Shown here: one piece after another, positions 45,901 through 55,382 of the stretch
Layout: every line of letters starts with the position of its first letter
Position numbering within the stretch: the stretch's first letter is position 1
DNA from: Cunninghamia lanceolata
Lineage: Eukaryota > Streptophyta > Pinopsida > Cupressales > Cupressaceae
Direction: 5' to 3'
Length of the DNA: 64,000 nucleotides
NCBI GenBank assembly: GCA_027924645.1
Contig: BSBN01000850.1
Span: 186,001-250,000, forward strand
Notes under the pieces: model-generated
Seen by the model: only the letters and a program-made list of their open reading frames with translations
Databases searched by the model: none
What the model was told of the DNA's origin: nothing
Translations under genes and position numbers: made by a program

Positions 45901-48900
45901 AAAATTGATGAAAAAGTGTTATATCTGTGGCCCATCTGAGTCACCAACAAAATGGTGACTCCGCTGGGGACGTTGATGTAAAGTGATATCCTGCAGTCTC
46001 TGGTGAATTTTTGCTCGACTAGTGGTATGAACTCAGAAAATATGTGTTGAGCTTTCAGCTATTGAAAATTTTGTCCTCTCTGGAGAGGTGGCGACTCTGC
46101 AAAAAATTCAAGTGCACATGAAAAGTTGATGTGTGTGTTGTGACAAAAATGTGCTGTTCATATTTCAGCATCTGTATGAGAAAAGGTATCTTGTTCCTTC
46201 CCCTTTATATTTGCTATTTTACTGCATAAGTTAGATGCCAAGGGAAGCCTTAGGTCTTAGGCAAACAAAGGATGTCTAAGAGTAAGATTTTTATGAATCC
46301 AAGTATGAATTATCCCATACTCAGTGGTGAAATGTTGGAGAAAAGAATAGAAGAGATAAGAAATAGGTTGATATTCTTAGAGGCTGAGCAGGCCCAGTTA
46401 AAAAGCAGTAACCCTGTTGTGTCTGCTTGTCAGAAGGCTAAACCTCTTCTCAGCCCTTTTGATCCTTTGTATGACCAACTGGATTTGTCATGGGCTGATT
46501 ATAAAGTAGAAACTATGCCTGCTAGGATATACTGTCAGATGCCCAGATTTAGTGGTCACAGTGTATGTGATGGGAATGCACATATCCAAAATTTTCATGA
46601 GTTCATGGGAAAACATTCATTTAGAGATGAGGATATGTGGATGAGGTTTTTTGTTAGGTCCTTTGATGCAAAAGCAAAAGACTGGTATTTGAGCTTTTCA
46701 AAAGGATCCTTTGCCTGTTGGGATGAGCTTGCTGACTGTTTCAAGGAAGAATTCGCAAGAGAACCTGCTGATCTTGTTGCAGAATTGATGAACATCAGAA
46801 AATAAGATGAAGAGCCATGTGTTGATTTCAGTCATAGGTTTGCAGTAGCCCTTTCACATGTCCCTAAAAGTTTCAGACCTGATATTTCAGCCTGTGTTGG
46901 CATATTCTTTGAAGCTTTTGAGGAGGGATTTAGTGCAATACTGAGGGATTTCAAGGTGACAAGTATGCAGATGGCATACAGGTTCATAGAAAAGATAGAA
47001 AAAATCAGAAATGTGCACCTGCTGAAACCCCTGTCCCCAGGCCTTGGTGTGAATAATAGTTGTAAAGCTGCAAATGACCAAATAATTAAGGCATCATGTG
47101 AAGATGAAAAGATGAATGTTGAGGATGCCAGTGAAAGGACTAATGAGGATTCCCATTGCAATGATGAGGCATCTGACCATGAAAACAACAATGAGGTTGT
47201 GGACAGCAATGAGCAATTTTTGGAATAGACCTGTGGAGATAATTGTGAGTATTGTACTCAAGACAGAGAAGATATAAGCAAACAGAGAAGCAGTCCCATG
47301 TGTGACCCATTGCCTTCCTTTCAAACACATGAGGATCATGAAGAGCAGTCAGAGATTGAAATAAGTGCTAGTGCAGAGCATGATTGTTCTTTGATTGATG
47401 GCTGTTTTGCTTATGACACACAGGCTGATACTCCTCCACAAAAGGAATCCATTGGTGATGAAGATGCATGCTCTGCTGCCCATGAACAAATGGCATACTA
47501 TGATGAAACTGATGCACCTGGGTCACCCATTTTTGACACATATGGTGATGAGGATCTATTTGAGTATGGTGAGGGTCTTGACATGGTTTTTGACTTGGAT
47601 TCTATTTCTCATCCTGATGAAAGAGGAAACAACATACATCAGGTAAGTGATTGTAAAAATGTGCCTGATTGTAAAGAGGTGTCAGAGCCTGATCTTTTCC
47701 AGCCTGGTGCTACTGATTGTTGTGTACATGATGTGCACAATTGTGATTTTGAAAGCTTTTCTTTTGATGTGCCAGCATATGATACAATGAGCTCTGATCT
47801 TCCTAGCTGTATGGTGGACTTTGAGTGTTTTCAGTTTTCAGTCCAGCTAGGAGATCATGTTGCAATGCATATTGCTAATATAGATGACAAGTGCTATATG
47901 CCATATGAGTATGCATTGCTTGATACATTCTACACCCATATGTCACATGATGTTGAAGGTTATCTGCACAGGGGTGATAATGACAAGCCAAATCAGAGGG
48001 TTGAGTATGCAGATGACAAGATTTGTTTGTGGGTGGATCTATGTAGTATCTCCAAGCTTGACCCAGTGTATGCAGATGAAAACAATGTGTTTGACAAAGG
48101 GAGATACATGTTTTTCTTTTCTTGGTGGCCTTAGGCCATCAAGTGTGTTTGGTGATGCAGGTCGGTGTAGTATTTGACTCTGTGCCCAATGGATAAGGGA
48201 CTGGTCTGCATCCCAGAGATCTGGGGTTCTCGCTGCAGTCTTGTACCTGCACGTCCCCAGACAGAGCCACTGTTGGTGCCTGATTTCACTGTCAGTTTCT
48301 GAGCAATTTTCATGCAGGCACCTTCCCAAAAAATCCAAAAAAGTTCTAAGTCTTTGCGCCTCCTCAGCATGTTTTAACATCAGCATCATATTTTCTTTGG
48401 AGGAGGTCATCATCATCATATTTCTGGACATCACCCCGATGTTGCTTACGAGGGTCATCATATTTTCTGTCAGCATGATCTTTCGCTGGGGTGATATTCT
48501 AACATCGGGTGATCTTGGTTAAGATCATCCTAATGATGTTGCTGCAAAGTCCTAAGTATGATCCGATCTTCATCGGGGTCATCATATTTGAACATCGGGT
48601 GATCTTAGTCAAGATCATCCTGATGTTGTTTTATCACTTCATGTTCGTTGTTTTATCACCCTGATGATGCTGACGTCATTCTTATGTCAGGGTGATATCT
48701 ATTTCTCTGCCTATCTGCATCATGATATTTCTGAAGGAGGGGGTGATATTTTCATATTTGAATATCACCCGGATGTATGTTTGTTCCAGCATCATGATGA
48801 TGCTGATATCAGGGAGATATCCGCCTGTCGGCTTCATGCATTATCCAGTGGGGGGTGATCATTTCAAATATCTGTCATATTCATATATCACCCCGATCTT

Positions 48901-51900
48901 ATAGCGGAGCTACAGTGCAGCATGATATTTGTGCATCAGGATGATATTTCCAAATATCTGGTTATCTTCCGAATATCATCCTGATGCTGATGTATGGTGA
49001 CGTCATCAAGGTCTGGGGGGGTCATATTTCTAACACTGATCATCTTGTGGAGATCCCCCGATATTCGCAAACATGACGATGACATCATCCGGATATGAGG
49101 AGGTGTGCAGTAGGCAGATATGCTGATGACGTCAGCAGGATATGACGATGACGTCATCAGGATGTTCATCGGCCAGACATTTGGTATCGGCTAAGCAGGA
49201 GGATCTTCCTCCGATGCATCAGGTTGTGCCGATGAAGGCGATTATCATGTAGGTGATATTGCGATGATGATGCTGACGTCAGGGTGATATTTCAAGCAAC
49301 AGGATATCATGCTGCTAGAGGATGAGGATGATGAAGGTCTTATACTAGTGTCGTCGGGAGCAAAAGCACCGACATCATATATGCTCGTGGCCTAGTATAT
49401 AAAGTGTTGAAATGGTCGTCGCGGGGTGCATGTGGGATAATTGGTATCCTGCATATTTTGAAATATCACGATGAGGTATTTTGGCGGGAAACAGTTGCGA
49501 TGCACTATTTTCTGCATTTCCCAAGGCCACGGGTTGGTGCGCCATTAATGGCGATTGTTGCAGAGGTATGGGCGATGGCGTGGACGGATCCAGTACCTGA
49601 CTGAAGTTGTACATCCACGGCTGGCGGCTCATGGCTCAAGATCCTCTTCTGTCCCCTCTTCTACCTGCCGCATTTAATGCATTGAGCGCCATTTTTCTGA
49701 TACTGTGTATCTGGCAGGATTTTTGGTCAACCATGTAATTAATTGCTATGGTACAGTTTCTGGCTGTTATAAGCAGACTGTGTTACCATTGTTTAGGTTG
49801 TTGAAAACTGGACATTTTTGGCTCTGTAATAAGATACAACTAGTTTTGGTTGCTCTGTGCAGCAAAACTTGTGAGTTTATGTATCTCCTGTTGTACGTTT
49901 TGGCATGAATCCACTGATTTCATGGTTAATCTTATATGAATAATGCTATGTTTGCATGTGTTATGCTGATTCTGTCTCCAGTTTTGCATGTATCTTTCTT
50001 CCTGCAATAGAGATGCCATAAGTATCGACAGCTTAACACTCTGTATTGGGAGATATCTGTAAGGCAGGTATCATGTGTATCCCCCTGAAATCCAGTTTTA
50101 GCTATTCATGCTGATCATTCACAGGTGTATGTCTACCGACTCCAAGCCCTGGATAGGCACCAATCTAGCTCTGTGTTGAGGTTATACACCATGTCCAGCT
50201 TTGCATCCAAACACCATTTCAAACCATCTCTCCCTTCCATCTGTTAGTTGTAGGATTAGGAGTAGGAAACCCTTGCATGCTCTCATCCCTAACCAGACAT
50301 ATATGTCCAAGAACGTTGCCCACCTTGTGATCTATCATACAGATCTTGGTCCATACATGACAGTATTCTGCCTGTTGTTGTCAAGTTAGATTTTCTATCT
50401 TTGAGCTAGTCAAGGTTACATCTTGAGTTATAGGGATACCCCCCTTGGTGTGGCAGAACCAGAAGTGAAGGGGAGGAGCTCACGCAACCTCCTGTATTAG
50501 TTGGCTGAATCTGCCTGTGCATTAGAAGTGGCAAACCCTAATGCTGATTCAGAAGAAAAACCAACACACCTAAACATGGAAGTACACACAATAAAATACA
50601 CAAGTCACATACAAAAATCTAGTAAGTATAATTCATTCATTAAACTATTTATTTTATTACCTCCATGAAGCTTTGAAGTCCACCACTGCTGGTAGGTGTT
50701 GCCATGAAATCTCCAATATTAACCTATTCAACATCTAAAACTAGATATTAGAATACCATTCATATAACGATGCTATTCACATGTAATATTTATAATTGTT
50801 TACTATTTACATACCCCGATAGTAGATGATGTAGTGTAATATGCAGGTGGAGAACCACTGAAAACTGCATCAACGCTATGAACCTGAAATTTCATTAAAA
50901 TCATCAAACTAAATTAGTTAATCTTGCATTTAAAAAATAAAATTTAATAAATTAAATTCAATGAACTTGCTAAGATTTACCTGAGTATCAAGTTTGAATG
51001 TCTCACTCATGAGGGCATTTGTCATCACCATCTGCTTTGTTGCAGATGTAGCCTGCGCACCTGTGTCATGACTATCTGTGGGGTCATAACCACATGCTGA
51101 CCCGCAAGTCCAACAAGTATGGGGTGGAACCGTACTCGAACTCTCCCTCGGCCCATGTTGTGTTGCAGGATTAGCATGTTGTAAGATGCTCTGGGTCAAG
51201 GCACTAATGGACTGAAGTGTCTCGACCTCAACACTCTCCTTCACAATGGAAGGGATAGAAATGTGCTCATGGGCCAGTCTAGCGAGTGCTCATCTCACTG
51301 TCCATTGTGGGTCAACATGTGCCCCTTGTCTATCTTGTGCTAACTCCCTACCTCTACCTTGGAATTCCCACATCAAAATAATTTGGCACTTTATTTTTGA
51401 CAAACTCGCAGTAGAGTTTCCTCAAACAATATTGCGGGACCTCATTATTGTTGCATGGAGGATGGTCAAAACCCATCCACCACCTCTGCACAAAATTGTC
51501 CCTTATCACTTGGTTGTTACACCAATGGATAGGGAACCTCTTGCATGTAAGGGGTAGAGATTCATTTGTTCGTGGGTCTATGAAAATAGAACACAAGTCA
51601 AGTTTTGTAATTTGTTCCTTTTTCACTTGTTCATATGATAACTTGTCAGCATAATACTCTCTAAATTCTCTCCTCTTTTTTATCCAACTAGTGATTTGCT
51701 TGCTTATTGAATCTACATTTGATAACATAGATTCAAGGGATTGATCAAGCGTGGATCTATGCAAGGTTGAAGTTGCAGGTTCTTTCAACCTTGCAATTAT
51801 GTCCTCAATTTGTTTCTTATTATTTTTAATTTGCCCCATTATATTTTCTTGTGTTCTAGGGGCATATTCAAGAATAAATGGAGGTGTTTGTGGTTGGGGT

Positions 51901-52099
51901 TCTTCTTTAGCAACTATTTGTTGTTCAGTTGCTGGAGGATTTTATGGATTTTCAAGAGGAGGAGGAGGTGCATTATCAACTACTGTAAATTTAAGAAATT
52001 TACATCAAATACTATTTTAACCTACCTATTTAGCAACAAATTCACACAAGAAAGAAAATAAAACTTACTTCTTCTATTTCCCCGATGTCGTGGCGGCAT
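42936..52099 (-). CDS. Companion gene of the DNA transposon, seven exons, function unknown
   Basis: Minus-strand exons: 52099-52069 (ATG), 51982-50981, 50883-50815, 50723-50661, 43425-43333, 43218-43153 and 43061-42936 (TGA). Each inferred boundary has GT and AG (two donors are GTAAGT), and exons 3 to 6 are 69, 63, 93 and 66 nt, all whole codons, which is strong support. The protein starts MPPRHRGNRR, has a Pro-rich segment, a Lys/Glu helical region and a domain with FPIHWCNN and RWWMGFDHPPC near 51450-51530, and ends Ser/Pro-rich. Exon 2 has five stops at likely former Gln or Arg codons and a shift near 51250-51350. Intron 4 holds the LTR retrotransposon. I recognise no family. It may assist transposition, as second genes do in other plant DNA transposons. 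Confidence 0.7.
43910..44521 (+). promoter_or_regulatory. Cluster of TGACGTCA palindromes in U3
   Basis: Perfect copies at 43910, 44320, 44389 and 44514, and in the 3' LTR at 48671, 48998, 49127, 49149 and 49274. This octamer is the core bound by plant bZIP factors of the TGA type. Copies missing in one LTR usually differ by a single C-to-T or G-to-A change at the CG. The TATA box follows about 115 bp downstream. Confidence 0.75.
44636..44643 (+). promoter_or_regulatory. LTR TATA box
   Basis: TATATAAA downstream of the TGACGTCA cluster; the matching box in the 3' LTR is 49396-49403. It probably sets the start of the genomic transcript. Confidence 0.7.
45808..46100 (+). promoter_or_regulatory. 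Tandem primer-binding sites (three copies plus a partial fourth)
   Basis: Directly after the LTR, TGGTGACTCTGCTGGGGA starts at 45811. It recurs at 45882 (TGGCGACTCTGCTGGGGA) and 45953 (TGGTGACTCCGCTGGGGA), exactly 71 bp apart. Each is preceded by ACCAACAAAA, a copy of the LTR end. A partial TGGCGACTCTGC lies at 46089-46100. The motif is complementary to the 3' end of a plant tRNA-Arg whose acceptor begins GACTC. Confidence 0.9.
46272..47228 (+). CDS. Gag polyprotein of the non-autonomous element
   Basis: ATG 46272 opens 177 residues to TAA 46803-46805; the same frame continues to TAG 47226-47228. The N-terminus is helical (MLEKRIEEIRNRL). At about 46540-46800 is the plant retrotransposon gag signature: PRFSG, FFVRSFDAKAKDWY, then a CWDELADCFKEEFARE block. 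The TAA follows Lys and may replace CAA; the TAG may replace CAG. No zinc knuckle is seen. Beyond 47060 the protein becomes acidic and Asn/Glu-rich and leads into the next ORF. Gag forms the particle, so the element could be packaged by its own coat while borrowing enzymes. Confidence 0.85.
47298..48134 (+). CDS. Acidic ORF following gag
   Basis: 278 residues in the same frame as gag, after the stop at 47226. Very rich in Asp, Glu and Cys with many HD and DC pairs and no catalytic motif. It is probably the former C-terminal extension of Gag rather than an independent gene: the frame between the stop and 47298 is open. It ends FFFSWWP. A short AAAGGGAGA run at 48096-48104 lies inside its end. 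I do not recognise a family. Confidence 0.65.
   Translation: MCDPLPSFQTHEDHEEQSEIEISASAEHDCSLIDGCFAYDTQADTPPQKESIGDEDACSAAHEQMAYYDETDAPGSPIFDTYGDEDLFEYGEGLDMVFDLDSISHPDERGNNIHQVSDCKNVPDCKEVSEPDLFQPGATDCCVHDVHNCDFESFSFDVPAYDTMSSDLPSCMVDFECFQFSVQLGDHVAMHIANIDDKCYMPYEYALLDTFYTHMSHDVEGYLHRGDNDKPNQRVEYADDKICLWVDLCSISKLDPVYADENNVFDKGRYMFFFSWWP
48176..48269 (+). other. tRNA-Arg-like sequence abutting the 3' LTR
   Basis: Starts GACTCTG (acceptor, 48176-48182), then a D-arm CCC-AATGGATAA-GGG (48185-48199), an anticodon stem CTGG/CCAG (48201-48204, 48213-48216) and a T-stem CTGGGG/CCCCAG (48221-48226, 48255-48260) whose loop is enlarged by about 20 nt. It ends CAGAG (48262-48266), pairing with CTCTG, and then CCA at 48267-48269. 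One base later the 3' LTR begins. It resembles plant tRNA-Arg in the CCCAATGGATAAGG and CCAGAGAT blocks. The loop and altered anticodon region make a working tRNA unlikely. Confidence 0.7.
48271..50566 (+). repeat. 3' LTR of the gag-only element
   Basis: 2296 bp, nearly identical to 43510-45807, including TATA box and TGACGTCA cluster. Ends CCAACA, followed by the TSD CACCT. Confidence 0.95.
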
Positions 52100-52244
52100 T
52101 TTGATGATGAATCAGTGAGAAATAGTTGACGATTGGACCTTAGATAATGTGAGCGTGCTCCTTTCTTTCTTTAAGCCATGGATTTTTTGGAATTTAGTGT
52201 GAAATAATGAAATAGAACGCTGCTTTTTTATATGTAACAACACA

Positions 52245-52364
52245 TAATGCGCTTCGTTATGGCTTGGTGTAGGCTCGCCAACACCAAGCCATAACACGAG
52301 TGTGTTATAATGTGCTTGCGTTATTTCTATTTTTTTTTAAGTTGGCCACTTTTTGCACCCACCC
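52245..52364. repeat. Right terminus and subterminal palindromes of the DNA transposon
   Basis: Contains CCAAGCCATAAC and TAACACGAGTGTGTTATAA-type palindromes (52245-52320), matching the left cluster at 30296-30440, then AAGTTGGCCACTTTTT and the inverted terminal repeat ending at 52364. Confidence 0.8.
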
Positions 52365-52368
52365 AACA

Positions 52369-52532
52369 TCATATTTAGTAGCCAAATTAGCATCTTTAGG
52401 CCTTGAAACATTCTCATCAATAGCATCCCATGGATCTCAATCAATTAATAGGTCCTCCATCTTCAGCTTCCACATCTCAAAATTGTTACCAAAAACAAAT
52501 TCTACCTCTATTCTACTTGAGGTCCTCACCAT
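52369..52532 (-). pseudogene. Copia element 1: N-terminal gag
   Basis: Minus-strand ATG at 52532 begins a copia gag N-terminus with a NFEMWKLKMEDLL block, the usual start of copia gag. It runs open to 52369, where the DNA transposon begins; the frame resumes at 29426. Confidence 0.85.
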
Positions 52533-52644
52533 CTGAGAATTCCTACAACAAGATCACAAATTATCTTTTGCATAAGATCCCAGTCTTGAAAATGGATTAG
52601 TTAAAAAAACTCAACAACCCATAATTGAAACCAAAGGTGATCAA

Positions 52645-52658
52645 GCGCTGATACCACT
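52645..52658 (-). promoter_or_regulatory. Copia element 1 primer-binding site (initiator Met tRNA)
   Basis: On the minus strand, immediately after the 5' LTR, the sequence AGTGGTATCAGCGC contains TGGTATCA, complementary to the 3' end of plant initiator tRNA-Met, with one difference from TGGTATCAGAGC. Confidence 0.85.
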
Positions 52659-53548
52659 TGTAAGGAAGCTAAGGTAGCGGAACGAATTCCTACACTAATC
52701 TTGAGAGGAGGGTTATGCAAAAAATTTCAAATCTTTACAATAGTTATAGAAAATATATAAAAATAAACATAAATAGGAATCATACCACAACATAGTGATT
52801 TATGTGGGGAAAAGCCTTTCGAAAGAAAAACCTCACACTCCAAAAGTTGCCCAATATATTATTCAAAAATCAACAAGATTACAATATATTTGCAGATAAT
52901 GCTTTCATAAGAGTATCACCAACTAGAGATCCGGAGGTAACTCAACATCTATGACTGTGACACACAACCTCCATCTCAAGCACCTAATATATATGAGATA
53001 CAATACATGAAACTACCAAACAGTATTACAAAACCATTAGCTAAAACCACCCAAAAAGGTGGAGCCCAAATTATCTCCAATCAAAGATGACCTATGATGT
53101 GTAAAAACACACACCAACACATGTAACTCCCCCATACAACTCTTTTCTATGTCCAAAACATTTTTACATTCTCCAATACGGGAGACCCAACTTCTAGAGG
53201 CTATAACTTTTGATTCAAGAGGTTTATTAATGAACCATTTGATGCAGTAGAAAGATCATGAAGATATCTATGTCATTATAACCAACTTGGTTACTTATGA
53301 CAACTTTTGGGGCCAAAACAACCTCTAGATGCCTCAAAATTGACTTTGAAACTTTTTTGGGTATTTCAAAAACTAGAAACTTTAATAACTTGACATCCAT
53401 ACATGACCTTGGGTTGAAACTCACCTAAAATGATTATTTGGCAATTCTATAGCTTCAAGGAAAATTTCAGACCCATACGTACTCAAATGCAAATTTACTA
53501 TAAATAGTAACCTTTCATAATTGCAAGGTTGAGACACCTTTCCTAATA
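52659..53548 (-). repeat. Copia element 1, 5' LTR
   Basis: 890 bp. Right-hand copy on the plus strand, hence the 5' LTR of the minus-strand element. Matches 24613-25505 with numerous substitutions. Followed by GAATG. Confidence 0.92.
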
Positions 53549-53553
53549 GAATG

Positions 53554-54060
53554 TAGCCATGACTTCATCCCCAACTCTCCTATCTTTGAATAACTTTACC
53601 CCTCCATAGATAACCCAATTACATGAGCTATAAGATCCTCTGTGATGAAACATTCCAAACCTTTCACAATAACTTTCCTCTCTTTCCATCCTTTAGCGAA
53701 GGCTTTAGCTACCACTGTATCATGTCCCTTTAACTACTCTAAATACAAATTCAACCCTCCTTTGGATAAAATCCTCCACACTTTTCATTCTTATGAATCC
53801 CACTATAAGAAGATGGCTCTATGTGATTCCTTTTGCCACCCATCTTAGAATTAACCTTATCATTATGAGTTGTGTCCCATAATCTTGCAATATTTCTCAA
53901 AAAGCAATGTTATATTTCTATTGAAGAACATGCTAGAAGGCTTTGGCTTGACATAGTACTCATCATCATCAGAGGTGATGCAATCTTCCCTTGAATGATC
54001 TCTAAAATCTTTCCCTCGTAAGGTGATAAGTATCATGAATCTATCCATCATTAGTAATTA
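53554..54060 (-). pseudogene. Upstream part of the unknown coiled-coil gene
   Basis: Minus-strand fragments (53863-54051 open, then degenerate frames down to 53554) read as a protein with an EDLIAHVIGLSMEG block near 53610-53640, which continues in frame at 24607 after removing the copia element. Upstream it merges with an RNase H-like domain. I cannot name the family. Confidence 0.5.
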
Positions 54061-54473
54061 AACTAGTAGCTTGATTGGGTAAAATATCTTTTCCATCCCA
54101 TTTGGTTATCCCTTTATTAAAAACCCCCCAATTAGCAAAGTAATCAACACATTTTTTCCTTCAAGAAACACATGTTGGAAAGAAACCTCTTTGATTTTTT
54201 CTAAGTGTGATAGCATCTTTAATAAAATTATCTATAAACCAACTTGGAGTTTTCTTACCTTGAAAGCATTTAATAATATTAAGGGAATCCCTCTCAACTA
54301 TAATTTTTTTAACACCTGTTTGATAATCCATATGAATTGCATTGATTGTTACATCAACCTTTGAATAATGATTTGTTTGTTATCCCAGATGACTATCCCA
54401 GAGAACAATAAGTCTTACTTTGTGATCTCTAAGAATACCACCACCCCCCGCTAATCCTAGGTTACCTTTCGAT
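54060..54473 (-). pseudogene. RNase H (RVT_3)-like domain, cut by a copia LTR
   Basis: On the minus strand from 54473: a GNLGLAGGGGILRDH block (expected G.PG.AG.GG.LRD), then VERDSLNIIKCF near 54290 with the catalytic DS, then FQHVFLKEKMCVDYFANWG near 54150-54200, with the terminal His and the D of VDYFAN. This is the RNase H found in plant LINE proteins and relatives. The DGAS-like start is lost to the LTR that begins at 54474. Stops interrupt it once or twice. Confidence 0.7.
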
Positions 54474-55096
54474 TGTTAGGGTTAGGAGGTAGATATCCAT
54501 CAATTAAATGTAGATTTAGAAGTATAAATAGAGAAATAATGGACAACAAAAAAAAGAATATCAAGGTTTAAAGTGGTTCACCTAAAACTGGGCTACATCC
54601 ACCAACAGATGGTCCAATATATATTAAACTTCCAGTAAATAACCTTTACAAAGCTTACAACTACTACTACAACTTGCAACAACATTTTTCTCCTCGTTTT
54701 TCTACTACTATTTCTGTTCCCGCAACACTTCCTGAGTTTTTCTAGTCACTAAACTATGAACTTTTGCTAACATTTTTCATGCCCAACCACCCTCAAAACT
54801 CTAATCCGAGTATTAGAATATATTCCCATGCTTGTCCCATTAATTACAAATGAAGCGTGGCCATTGGTTTTGTCTCATGCACCCAATAACATGTATTTTT
54901 TGGGCAGTTACAATAACTAAATACAACTATCTTTAATTAAATATATTATAACTGATCATTTATAGCATTTAATAATTGTTTATAACTGTTATTTTAAATA
55001 TAAGTGCAGTAAAATATTTAATAGTGCAACAAATTAGTTAATAAAAATAATATGAAGATTTTGTGTCCGAGTTTGATTTGTGTCCATAACACAACA
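54474..55096 (-). repeat. Copia element 2, 3' LTR
   Basis: 623 bp, TGTTAGGG to CACAACA. On the minus strand a TCCAAGTGGGAGAT tract (55097-55110) precedes it, as expected for a 3' LTR. The flank outside is TCGAT (54469-54473). The 5' LTR is not in the window, so the TSD cannot be checked. Confidence 0.8.
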
Positions 55097-55382
55097 ATCT
55101 CCCACTTGGAGATAGATCAGACTCCACTCCATACCATCTCCCACTTGGACATTGATCATAACACCGCTGCCCCTGCAACTCCCACTGGAAATAAGTGCCT
55201 CAAACCCTACTATTCTATTTTAGTTAAATTCAACCTTGAAGGCCAACCAAAGCTGAAGAAGAGCTCAACTTCTCCCTTGTCACTGCCTTTGTAAACATAT
55301 CTGTTGGATTGACATCTATATGAATCTTCTCCAACCTTACCTTTCCATCCTCCAACACCGACCAGATAAGGTGATATCTTAC

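Larger units (their letters stand above)
43510..50566 (+). mobile_element. Gag-only (non-autonomous) LTR retrotransposon, TSD CACCT
   Basis: LTRs are 43510-45807 and 48271-50566, each about 2.3 kb and nearly identical (2 differences in the first 100 bp), so insertion was recent. Flanks are CACCT at 43505-43509 and 50567-50571. The internal 2.46 kb has a triplicated primer-binding site, a gag gene and an acidic ORF but no protease, polymerase or integrase. It must depend on enzymes from another element. A tRNA-Arg-like sequence adjoins the 3' LTR in place of a normal polypurine tract. The element lies in intron 4 of the companion gene. Confidence 0.95.
29431..52364. mobile_element. Large two-gene DNA transposon, Sola-like, TSD AACA
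   Basis: Termini are GGGTAAGTGCAAGAAG at 29431-29446 and, in reverse complement, GGGTGGGTGCAAAAAG at 52364-52349 (13 of 16 match). The 4-bp duplications AACA lie at 29427-29430 and 52365-52368. Deleting the element with one AACA rejoins the copia gag in frame, which confirms both ends. It contains a transposase-like gene (35057-38747, plus), a seven-exon companion gene (52099-42936, minus), subterminal palindromes, a telomere-like array, a 357-bp satellite and a later LTR retrotransposon. A 4-bp TSD is known for the Sola superfamily; the superfamily call is inference. Confidence 0.85.
24613..53548 (-). mobile_element. Ty1/copia element on the minus strand with nested insertions, TSD GAATG
   Basis: The LTRs at 24613-25505 and 52659-53548 match and have inverted ends (TGTAAGGAAG/CTTTCCTAACA). 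The flanks are GAATG at 24608-24612 and GAATG at 53549-53553. Coding order on the minus strand is gag, protease, integrase, reverse transcriptase, RNase H, which is the copia order. About 6 kb is the element itself; the remaining 22.9 kb is a DNA transposon inserted in gag. The two LTRs differ at many positions (around 15 in the first 100 by eye), so the insertion is old. Confidence 0.93.

Noticed and set aside
47395..47646. ORFs overlapping the acidic gag extension in other frames (47395-47646, 47884-48177, and minus-strand 46832-47339)
   Set aside because: Shadows of the acidic ORF; composition explains the lack of stops.
48176..48269. A functional nuclear tRNA gene
   Set aside because: The T-loop is expanded by about 20 nt, the anticodon region is altered, and CCA is encoded, which eukaryotic nuclear tRNA genes do not do.
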